A stretch of DNA of 11,493 bases from Actinomycetota bacterium (GTDB lineage: Bacteria > Actinomycetota > Actinomycetes > JACCUZ01): NCBI GenBank assembly GCA_030841245.1, contig JAVEDG010000176.1, forward strand, positions 1 through 11,493, read 5' to 3'. Below the pieces are notes generated by a model. That model searched no databases. It saw only the letters and a list, made by a program, of their open reading frames with translations, and was not told the origin of the DNA. Below, piece by piece: positions 1-6,046 of this stretch (positions are counted from its first letter, which is position 1; each line of letters starts with the position of its first letter). The position numbers and the translations under genes were made by a program.

Positions 1-758
1 CGCTCGGGCCTCTCGACAAGCCCGCGGCGCGGGAGCTCACCCTCCGCCGCCTCGGCGACGACAGGCGCGCGGACGAGGTGATCAAGGTCGCCGAGGGAAA
101 CCCGCTCTTCATCGAGCAACTCTCGGCAACGATCGAGGAGACGGCGTCGGGGTCACTCCCGACGAGCATCCGCGGCCTGGTCGCCGCGCGCCTCGACGCG
201 CTTCCCCAACGCGACCGAAGCCTGCTGCTCGAGGCCGCCGTCGTCGGCAAGGTGTTCTGGTACGACGCACTGTTCGCGTTGAGCCCCGAGCCGGATGTCG
301 ACCGTGTCCTCGGTGAGCTCGAGCGCCGAGACCTCATCCGTCGCGAGCCGAGCTCGATCATCGAGAACCAGCAGCAGTTCGCGTTCACGCACGTCCTGAT
401 CCGCGACGTCGCGTACGAGATGCTTCCTCGAGCGGACCGCGCTCGGCGCCACAGAGTCGTCGCTGAGTTCTTCGAGCGCTCCACGGGTTCGTCAGGCGAG
501 GCGGTCGGCGCGCTCGCTCGGCACTGGAAAGATGCCGGGGACTTCGAACGAGCGATCGAACAGTTGACACGCGCCGCCGACCAGGCCGCGCGAGGATGGG
601 CGAAGGATCGTGCCGTCCTACTGTTCCGCGAGGCACTCCAGCTCGTCCCCAAGGACGACGCCGAGCAGCAAAGCGCGTTGCGACGCAGGCTCGCGCTTGC
701 GAGCACGGCGTCCTTTCACTTGGAGGATGTCAGACGGCCGGGAAGTCCGCAGGCGTGA
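1..758 (+). CDS. ATPase/TPR signalling regulator, C-terminal part (5' end outside window)
   Basis: The reading frame is open from base 3 to the TGA at 756-758, giving about 251 visible residues; the GTG at 78 is internal, not a start. The segment GNPLFIEQL, followed by a winged-helix-like stretch (SIRGLVAARLDALP, then LLLEAAVVGKVF) and FAFTHVLIRDVAYEMLP, is typical of the AAA/NACHT-like ATPase module of large regulators, often attached to an N-terminal class III adenylate/guanylate cyclase domain or to LuxR proteins. The end (AIEQLTRAADQAARGWAKDR onward) reads like TPR helices. The cyclase or DNA-binding part and the Walker motifs would lie upstream and cannot be seen. The last 29 bases overlap the 3' end of the convergent DUF4242 gene. 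The family call is reasonably firm; the signal and output are unknown. Confidence 0.75.
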   Translation, partial: LGPLDKPAARELTLRRLGDDRRADEVIKVAEGNPLFIEQLSATIEETASGSLPTSIRGLVAARLDALPQRDRSLLLEAAVVGKVFWYDALFALSPEPDVDRVLGELERRDLIRREPSSIIENQQQFAFTHVLIRDVAYEMLPRADRARRHRVVAEFFERSTGSSGEAVGALARHWKDAGDFERAIEQLTRAADQAARGWAKDRAVLLFREALQLVPKDDAEQQSALRRRLALASTASFHLEDVRRPGSPQA

Positions 759-1014
759 CGTCGCCGACGATCTCGTCGACCGAGTCAATGACGTGCTGGC
801 CGAGACGCGTCGAGTGCTCCCGGACGACCTCCTCGTTCGGAGCCGAATAGACGCAGAACGTCCTGACCTTCCCGCTGTCGTCCAGGACGACGTGACTGTG
901 CTCCCACGTGATCTCTGGAAGCTCGTTCTCGACGATCTCGCGCGAGCGCCGGCCCACTGGGGCCATATCCGCCTCGCCGACGTCGAAGCTGCGAACGATC
1001 ATGTAACGCGGCAC
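730..1014 (-). CDS. DUF4242 domain protein
   Basis: This 94-residue protein starts at a GTG (1014) and reads MPRYMIVRSFDVGE, with later motifs EITWEHSHVVLDDSGKV, FCVYSAPNEEVVREHS and GDVTPADFP. These match my knowledge of the small DUF4242 family (about 80-100 residues, ferredoxin-like fold, sometimes annotated as nickel-binding), whose role is not established. Its length is full for the family and it has no signal peptide or membrane segment. The start is supported by a promoter-like TTGGAT-17-TAGTAT immediately upstream, which would give a leaderless mRNA; there is no Shine-Dalgarno sequence. It converges on the ATPase/TPR gene with a 29-bp tail-to-tail overlap. Confidence 0.82.
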   Translation of the reverse strand: MPRYMIVRSFDVGEADMAPVGRRSREIVENELPEITWEHSHVVLDDSGKVRTFCVYSAPNEEVVREHSTRLGQHVIDSVDEIVGDVTPADFPAV

Positions 1015-1020
1015 GACGTG

Positions 1021-1049
1021 ATACTAGACGCTGGCCCGTGAATATCCAA
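1021..1049 (-). promoter_or_regulatory. Probable leaderless promoter of the DUF4242 gene
   Basis: On the minus strand, TTGGAT (1049-1044) is separated by 17 nt from TAGTAT (1026-1021). Six nucleotides then lead to the GTG start at 1014. This is the geometry expected when transcription starts at the first base of the start codon. It is read directly from sequence and is unproven. Confidence 0.55.
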
Positions 1050-1141
1050 GGCGCGCCGCTTGGCCCCCTCGACGGTCTTCAGCGATTGTGGCGATCAGAC
1101 CACCGAACCGCGAAATTCCAGCATGTCAGGACCCGGGACGA

Positions 1142-1184
1142 CACCGGCTAACACGGTGGGATCGGTTCGAATCCCCTCCGCCGC
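1142..1184 (+). other. tRNA 3'-half-like fragment
   Basis: CACCG (1142-1146), a 7-nt loop and CGGTG (1154-1158) form a perfect 5-bp hairpin. It is followed by GGTTCGAATCC (1164-1174), the usual T-arm core of a tRNA, and then CTCCGCCGCG, which resembles an acceptor end. No partner for that acceptor strand exists about 70-90 nt upstream, and the T-stem does not pair properly in the standard register, so a full cloverleaf cannot be drawn. It may be a decayed tRNA-Ser-type remnant, an old integration scar, or chance. On the opposite strand it encodes the odd C-terminus of the GNAT gene (RRRGFEPIP), a string typical of reading frames opposite tRNA 3' ends. Confidence 0.28.
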
Positions 1185-1779
1185 GTCAGGCGGGTGCGAC
1201 CGTCGTGCGACATCACGCAGTTCTTCTTGCCCTTGGCCCGGTCGAAGGCGAAGCCGGCCCGCTCGAACATCGTGCGTGTGCCGTTGTAGAGGAACGACGC
1301 CGAGGTCTTCTTGCCCTCGATGTCGTGCGGGTAGACCTCGACGACCCCGCCTCCCGCCTCGGCGATGAGCCCGAGCGCGCCGCGAAGCGCCACCTCTGCC
1401 ACCCCGCGACGCCGGTAGCGCTTGTCGACGAAGAAGCAGGTGAGCCGGTACGCGGGGGGCCGGTCGAGCCCCTCCTCGTACTCCTTGCGGTGGTAGATGT
1501 TCGGCAGCTCCTCCGGCGTGCCGTACTCGCACCACCCCACCGCCACGTCGCCGTCGAACACCAGCGCCGCGTGCGCCTTGCCCTCGCGGACGAGCTGCTC
1601 CTTGAGGGCGCGGTTGCCATCGACGGTATGGCTCTTCTCGGCCTGGAGGTGTGGAACCAGGTGCACCAGCACCCGCCCCACACCCCGTTGTGCCGCTCCG
1701 CGAGGTCGGCGAAGGCCTCCCAGGTGTCGGGGCCGAGCGCCTTGATCGTGAAGGACTCCGTGCTGGTCGTTCCGGTCAT
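1148..1779 (-). pseudogene. GNAT-family N-acetyltransferase, frameshifted
   Basis: The ATG at 1779 begins MTGTTSTESFTIKALGPDTW and continues to GGCWCTWFHTS in one frame. The rest (AEKSHTVDGNRALKEQLV to KGKKNCVM) is in the next frame. The switch lies near 1642-1653 and equals one missing base, giving about 210 residues if repaired. The second half carries a GNAT core: FVDKRYRRRGVAEVALRGAL is the acetyl-CoA pyrophosphate-binding loop (R/Q-x-x-G-x-A form) and FLYNGTRTMFERAGFAF is the last helix and strand. After CVM the frame runs about 20 residues into a tRNA-like fragment before TAG. A TACTCT hexamer sits 6 nt before the ATG. Either this is a real pseudogene or a one-base sequencing/assembly error in an otherwise intact gene. 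The substrate cannot be told. Confidence 0.75.
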
Positions 1780-1785
1780 GACCGC

Positions 1786-1791
1786 AGAGTA
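1786..1791 (-). promoter_or_regulatory. Candidate -10 element, GNAT gene
   Basis: TACTCT on the minus strand ends 6 nt before the ATG at 1779, the same geometry as at the DUF4242 start. No -35 resembling TTGACN is visible 16-18 nt further upstream, and no Shine-Dalgarno sequence is present, so a leaderless transcript is plausible. Confidence 0.35.
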
Positions 1792-1841
1792 GTGACAGTT
1801 GCGGACGGTCCGCGTCCGGATCCTGGCTGTCATCGCCACGG

Positions 1842-2291
1842 TCAGGCGATCGCAGCCTTCACCAGCTCGACGACCTTCTTCTCCACCTCGGGGCTCCACT
1901 TCTTCAGCGCGTACGACACCGGCCATATGTCACCGTCGTCGAGGTTCGCCGAGTCCTGGAAGCCGAGGGTCGAGTACCTGTAGCTGAACTTGCCCGAGTC
2001 CTGGAAGAAGATGACGACCTTGCCGTCCGCGTTGGCGTAGGCGGGCATGCCGTACCAGGTCTTCGGCGTGAGCTCCGGGGCCGTCGCCGTCACCGTCACA
2101 TGCACTCGCTCAGCGAGCGCACGATCGTTCGGTTCCATGTCTGCGACCTTGTCCAGGAGCTCCTGCAGGCCGTCGGCCTGCTTGGCGCCCTTCTTGCCCT
2201 CGGCACGCAGCTCGGCGGCGCGCTGCTTCATCGCGGCGCGTTCCGCGGCGCTGAAGCCATCGGACTTCTTCTTGGCAGTCTTCGCAGGCAT
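1842..2291 (-). CDS. DUF1801 / YdhG-like protein
   Basis: This 149-residue protein begins at the ATG at 2291, chosen because GGAAGG lies about 9 nt upstream and because the longer open frame (to 2549) reads as non-coding. The N-terminus is lysine-rich (MPAKTAKKKSDGFSAAERAA), followed by a charged helix with KQRAAELRAEGKKG. The C-terminal part has TWYGMPAYANADGKVVIFFQDSGKFSYRYSTLGF and EKKVVELVKAAI, characteristic of the DUF1801 fold (frataxin/CyaY-like superfamily). Members are sometimes called iron chaperones, but a function is not established for this type. No membrane segment is seen. The gene lies 62 bp upstream of the GNAT gene on the same strand, and its upstream region is shared with the divergent SpeD-like operon. 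Confidence 0.85.
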   Translation of the reverse strand: MPAKTAKKKSDGFSAAERAAMKQRAAELRAEGKKGAKQADGLQELLDKVADMEPNDRALAERVHVTVTATAPELTPKTWYGMPAYANADGKVVIFFQDSGKFSYRYSTLGFQDSANLDDGDIWPVSYALKKWSPEVEKKVVELVKAAIA

Positions 2292-2731
2292 TCTCGGGCT
2301 TCCTTCCGACGTTCGGGGGTACGGCGTGGTGCCGGCCTTCTGCACAAAGGCTAGGCACGACGACATCGTGGTGCTTCTCGATTCCTGATCGGATCGTCCC
2401 CGGCGGCGTGGCCGGTAAGCGGCCCGTCCCCGCCGACCATCCTGATCTGCTGTCGATGGTGCTGATGCAACGTGGGTGTCAGTGCGATTGCGCCATGTTG
2501 TTCGACAAGATCGACCGGCGTCCAGCGCGTGCGGCATTTGACGTGCCACGTACCTTCACTCGGCTAGGTCCTCCGCACCATTCCATCCCCGGATGCTGTA
2601 GTCCACTGTGGGAAAGATGGCGGGACGCCCTACGGGGTGCGTTTCCCAGGCGAGTGTCGCGGTGGGCTCCCATTACAGGAGCACTCAGGAAGTGTCGACG
2701 TCCAGTCGTACAGCCGAAGGAACGGAGCACG
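2292..2731. other. 440-bp intergenic region between divergent genes
   Basis: No convincing gene is found here. The frame open from 2408 into the SpeD-like gene has a composition unlike its neighbours and lacks a recognisable family. The region should hold promoters for the DUF1801 gene (leftward) and the SpeD-like operon (rightward). Visible elements are TTGACG at 2538-2543 (no good -10 at 16-18 nt), an inverted repeat CACGA/TCGTG on either side of about 2360, and a 7-bp hairpin at 2609-2648. The purine-rich AAGGAACGGAG at 2718-2727 is the ribosome binding site of the SpeD-like gene. Confidence 0.5.
2609..2648 (+). promoter_or_regulatory. Leader hairpin upstream of the SpeD-like operon
   Basis: TGGGAAA (2609-2615) and TTTCCCA (2642-2648) are perfect complements enclosing 26 nt. 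The interior contains CCC/GGG pairing around 2628-2637. It lies 83 nt before the ATG at 2732 and could be a leader RNA structure or operator. I do not recognise a known riboswitch: the c-di-GMP GEMM core (GGCAAACC) and SAM-I signatures are absent. Confidence 0.3.
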
Positions 2732-3073
2732 ATGCGCGATCTCGCACCAGAGATCCACCGGCAGCGCCTCGTGGTCGAGGGGCTGGTCGCAACTCCAGTC
2801 TCTGAGGAGGACATCGTCCTCTACCTCAAGCAGCTCGGCTCCATCACCGACATGCGCGTGCTGGCCGAGCCGGTTACGAACCGCTCCCCGATGTACGGCT
2901 GGGCGGCTTGGGTTCACTGGGAGACCTCGGGTGCCCACTTCTACGCGTGGGACTCGCCGCGCTTGTTCTTCAGCGTTGACATCTACACGTGTAAGCCGTT
3001 CGACCCCGACGGTGTGGTCGAGTTCACCGAGAACTACTTCCAGAGCACCGAGATCGCCTCTCATGGCTTCTGA
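2732..3073 (+). CDS. S-adenosylmethionine decarboxylase-like (SpeD-like) protein
   Basis: This 113-residue protein starts at the ATG at 2732 behind AAGGAACGGAG. It resembles prokaryotic SpeD, a pyruvoyl enzyme that cleaves itself at an internal serine. The core is WVHWETSGAHFYAW (61-73... W63, E64, T65, S66, W73), then FFSVDIYTCKPFDP (V82-D83, C87). The E-T-S triplet fits the self-cleavage site of one SpeD subgroup (ETSHI...), and C87 matches the catalytic cysteine in VDxxxC. In Thermotoga numbering S66 corresponds to Ser63, W73 to Trp70 and C87 to Cys83 with one inserted residue. The position of His68 is taken by Tyr71. The reaction could therefore be SAM decarboxylation or, as known for diverged SpeD homologues, decarboxylation of another amino acid. 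It is the first gene of an operon; its last 11 bases overlap the acyltransferase start. The family call is fairly firm, the activity is not. Confidence 0.68.
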   Translation: MRDLAPEIHRQRLVVEGLVATPVSEEDIVLYLKQLGSITDMRVLAEPVTNRSPMYGWAAWVHWETSGAHFYAWDSPRLFFSVDIYTCKPFDPDGVVEFTENYFQSTEIASHGF

Positions 3074-3764
3074 CCGCGCAAACCTAATCCTGCGACCGAG
3101 CTTCCCGTGCGCCGGCGCGGACCTGCGGGCTGCGCGCACCTGCGAGCAGACCGTCTTCGGGCGTTCCTTCGGAAACACCCCGGCTGAGCTTCACGATGCC
3201 TACGGGCGGTATGAGGACGGGACAAGCTTCGGCGGCGTCTTCCTGCCCGATGGCAGCGCCGTGGGTGCCGTCCGGTTGATGAGGCAGGGCCGACACGGGC
3301 TCAAGTCCCTGCACGACGCAGCGTCACGACCGTGGCAGCTGGCCACGAAGGCGACGTGCCAGGCCGTCGACATCCAGTTGGCACGCACGTGGGACGTGGG
3401 CTCGTTCGGCGTCGACTCCATCGCGGTCGGCGCCACTCGCGAGACCACCATGGCGCTGTTCAGCGTCATGTTCGGGGCGTTCCGCGACAATGGGGTCGCG
3501 ACCTTCGTGGCCATCCTTGATGCAGGGGCGCGACGTCCGATCGAGGCCGTTGGCGTGCGGATGCTGGACCTGCCTGGAGCCCGGCCGGCCGCCTACCTTG
3601 GCTCCGCCGCGAGCACGCCGGTCTACCGGCATGTTCATGACTTGCACCAACAGCACGAGGTGCAGTTCCCCGACGTCCATCAGCAGGTCTTCCACGGTCG
3701 CCACGTCGCGGGCCTGGACTCCCGACGGTGCCAGCCTGGCGCGTTCGAGCTGAGCGCCGCATGA
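3063..3764 (+). CDS. Acyl-homoserine-lactone synthase / N-acyl amino acid synthase-like acyltransferase
   Basis: This 233-residue soluble protein starts at the ATG at 3063 inside the end of the SpeD-like gene. The order of elements recalls LuxI-type and FeeM-type GNAT-fold enzymes: an N-terminal helix with EQTVFGRSFGNTPAELHDAY (28-47), FGGVFLPDGSAVGAVRLM (56-73; compare the D-G-xx-G-xx-RL segment of autoinducer synthases), VDSIAVGATR (117-126; compare E-x-S-R-F-V), and a final strand-helix-strand with GVATFVAILDAGARRPIEAVG (144-164). These enzymes transfer an acyl group from acyl-ACP or acyl-CoA to the amine of SAM or an amino acid. The E97/R100 signature of true LuxI is not conserved (D118 instead), so AHL synthesis is uncertain. 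The TGA overlaps the next ATG as ATGA. The fold call rests on remote motif similarity. Confidence 0.55.
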   Translation: MASDRANLILRPSFPCAGADLRAARTCEQTVFGRSFGNTPAELHDAYGRYEDGTSFGGVFLPDGSAVGAVRLMRQGRHGLKSLHDAASRPWQLATKATCQAVDIQLARTWDVGSFGVDSIAVGATRETTMALFSVMFGAFRDNGVATFVAILDAGARRPIEAVGVRMLDLPGARPAAYLGSAASTPVYRHVHDLHQQHEVQFPDVHQQVFHGRHVAGLDSRRCQPGAFELSAA

Positions 3765-6001
3765 GCCGGCCCGACAAGACCTGGGTGCTCACTCCACGGC
3801 GACGTCTTCAACAACTCGTAGCCGCCGCGCCGTGGATCATCGCGGTTGTCATCGGTGTCGCCCCGAATCTGCTGCCGGCATCCACCTGGCTGCAGCCGCT
3901 GCTGATCGGTGCGTTCTTCGCGACCGTAGTAAGTCGCACGTTGCTCGCGGCCCTGTCACGCCCCACGGGCCGTGGCCTTCCGCTGACGATGTCGCTTGCG
4001 CTGTCGCTCTTCGGCACGGGATCGCTCGTCCTCGCGCTCAACCCAACTCTGGGATTCCCGTCGTGGGCCGAGGTCTTTTTCGTGGGCGCCTATCTGTGCT
4101 TCACGGGGTTCCTGATCCTCGACACCACCGGCCGCGGGACGTGGAGCCTCAGGGCAGTCCTCGAGACCGCGGTGATCGCCGGCGGCATCGTCTCGGCGGC
4201 AGTCTTCGCCCTCGTCAATCCCTTCTCGGACCGGGTGGCGGGAGGCGCCGTTCCGCTTCTCGTAGCGCTCGTCTACCCGCTGGCCGATGTCGTGCTGCTC
4301 ACGATCCTTCTCACCCAGCTGATCACCAGGAGCAAGCCGCGGAACTCGCGCAGCGCCTTGATGCTCGGGGGTCTGCTCACGCTGGCCGCGGTGGACATCT
4401 CGCTGCCGCTGGGCATCGGGGGTGGCAGCTATGCGTTCACCACCCTGGAGTACGTGCTGTGGGCGGTTGCGCTAGCGCTGCTCGCAGAAGTCGCATCCCG
4501 ACCCTCGCGGGTGATGCCGTCAGCGGACGGCCGCACCGGAATCGGGCCCTCCGCAGCGGTGGCGGCTGCGTTGTCGGCGCTCGTTGTCCTTGCCGTCGAC
4601 AACACTCCCCAGCTGCCTTGGCTGACGAGGCCGCCTGCTGTGATCACGATGACGCTGTCGTTGGTCCTGTTGCTCAGCAGCCTGCGTACTGCGCGGTTGG
4701 CGAGCGAGGCGCGCGTCCTCTCCAGAACTGACGATCTGACCGGCCTCGGGAACCGCCGGGCGGTCATGGAGTGCCTCTCGGCATCGCAGGATGGCTCGCT
4801 GGCGCTCCTGCTCATCGACCTCAACGGGTTCAAGTCGGTCAATGACACGTTCGGCCATCCTGCGGGCGACCGGCTGCTCGTACGCGTGGGCGATCGGCTC
4901 GCCCAGACCCTGCCAGATGCCAATCTGGTGGCACGGCTCGGGGGTGACGAGTTCGCAATCGTCTATGCCGAAAGAGACGCCGAGACGATCACCCGCCGAG
5001 CCGAGGCAGTGATCGCCGCGATGCGCAGGCCGATCGCCATCGCCAACTCTCCGCTGACGGTCACTCTCGCGATCGGTATCGCGTCGAGCAACCCGGAGCG
5101 CCTGGACGGTGAGGAGCTGATGCGCCGAGCTGACGTTGCCATGTATCGGGCAAAGACGGCTGCGATCGGTTATGAGTGGTACTCGGCCAGGTCCGACGAC
5201 TTCTCCCCGCAGCGGCTGCACCTGGTCGAGGAACTTCGTACGGCTATCGCCGGTGGGCAGCTCCGCGCGTTCTTCCAGCCGCAGGTTCGCGCGAGCGACG
5301 GATTGCTGGTCGCAGTCGAGGCTCTGGTCCGCTGGCAGCATCCGAGAAGGGGCCTGGTGCCGCCGTCGGAGTTCCTGCCGATCGCACGAGCGGCAAACCT
5401 CATGCTGCCCCTCAGCCTCGAGATGCTGCAGATCTCGCTCGCGCAGGCGGCCACCTGGGCGAGAAAAGGCGCTCCTCTTCGGCTCTCGCTGAACGTCGAC
5501 CCACCGGAGCTCCTCAGCGGTGCGTGGGTGCCGGCCCTGATCGAGGCCATCGGTCGGCACGAGCTGGACCCTGCCCTGGTCACCGTCGAGCTCACCGAGG
5601 AACTCCTGGTGAGCGATCCCGCTCGTGCCGCTGAGCGGATCCACGAGCTTGCCCGGTTCGGCGTCGACGTCTCGATCGACGACTACGGCACCGGCTACTC
5701 GGGGCTCAGCTGGCTGCAGACGCTCCCCGTGGCTGAGCTCAAGCTGGCGCGTCCCTTCGTCAGCCAGATCCTCAGCGACGAGCGGACGCGGCACATCGTG
5801 CAGAGCACCGTGCAGCTCGCGAATCGTCTGGGCTTGCGCGTCGTCGCCGAGGGCGTGGAGGACGAGGCCACGGCGACGGAGGTCTCTCGCATGGGTGCGA
5901 GTCTCCTGCAGGGCTACCTCGTCTCGCGGCCGCTGATGGCCGGGACGCTCGACTCTTGGCGGGCAGCCCGCAGCCTCGACACCGAACTGACTGCCAGCTG
6001 A
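3761..6001 (+). CDS. Membrane-bound GGDEF-EAL cyclic di-GMP enzyme
   Basis: The ATG at 3761 overlaps the preceding stop (ATGA), giving 746 residues; the longer frame from 3728 is unlikely. Residues 20-310 hold about ten hydrophobic helices, a membrane sensor of no family I recognise. The GGDEF domain follows (DDLTGLGNRR, IDLNGFKSVNDTFGH, GGDEF at 394-398). The signature is intact, but the RxxD inhibitory site is absent (PDAN at that place). The EAL domain has E520-A-L, N578, E610-L-T-E613, D640-D641 (DDYGTG), K661, E697 and Q717, so most phosphodiesterase residues are present. The KID motif is KLA (A663 in place of aspartate), which may weaken metal binding. It could make and/or degrade cyclic di-GMP. 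Translational coupling to the acyltransferase suggests that the membrane domain reads or responds to that enzyme's product; this is inference. Confidence 0.9.
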   Translation: MSRPDKTWVLTPRRRLQQLVAAAPWIIAVVIGVAPNLLPASTWLQPLLIGAFFATVVSRTLLAALSRPTGRGLPLTMSLALSLFGTGSLVLALNPTLGFPSWAEVFFVGAYLCFTGFLILDTTGRGTWSLRAVLETAVIAGGIVSAAVFALVNPFSDRVAGGAVPLLVALVYPLADVVLLTILLTQLITRSKPRNSRSALMLGGLLTLAAVDISLPLGIGGGSYAFTTLEYVLWAVALALLAEVASRPSRVMPSADGRTGIGPSAAVAAALSALVVLAVDNTPQLPWLTRPPAVITMTLSLVLLLSSLRTARLASEARVLSRTDDLTGLGNRRAVMECLSASQDGSLALLLIDLNGFKSVNDTFGHPAGDRLLVRVGDRLAQTLPDANLVARLGGDEFAIVYAERDAETITRRAEAVIAAMRRPIAIANSPLTVTLAIGIASSNPERLDGEELMRRADVAMYRAKTAAIGYEWYSARSDDFSPQRLHLVEELRTAIAGGQLRAFFQPQVRASDGLLVAVEALVRWQHPRRGLVPPSEFLPIARAANLMLPLSLEMLQISLAQAATWARKGAPLRLSLNVDPPELLSGAWVPALIEAIGRHELDPALVTVELTEELLVSDPARAAERIHELARFGVDVSIDDYGTGYSGLSWLQTLPVAELKLARPFVSQILSDERTRHIVQSTVQLANRLGLRVVAEGVEDEATATEVSRMGASLLQGYLVSRPLMAGTLDSWRAARSLDTELTAS

Positions 6002-6046
6002 GTCGGACCGCCGGCTGCGTCGGACCGATGTCAGGCATCCAGGGCA

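Noticed and set aside
1088..1184. Complete tRNA or tmRNA gene
   Set aside because: No acceptor-stem partner and the T-stem register does not pair; only a fragment-like 3' part is visible.
2538..2570. TTGACG...TAGGTC as promoter of the SpeD-like operon
   Set aside because: The spacing is 21 nt and the -10 lacks the final T; not convincing.
2408..2731. N-terminal extension of the SpeD-like protein or a separate small gene
   Set aside because: No family resemblance, unlike composition, and a strong ribosome binding site directly before the ATG at 2732.
4520..5794. 424-codon open frame on the minus strand opposite the GGDEF-EAL gene
   Set aside because: It is a mirror of a well-supported + strand gene, rich in Arg/Gln/Glu, with no domain motif; long antisense frames are expected at this GC content.
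6002..6046. Terminator between the converging GGDEF-EAL and kinase genes
   Set aside because: Only a direct repeat GTCGGACCG (6002-6010, 6019-6027) is seen; no stable inverted repeat or T-run.
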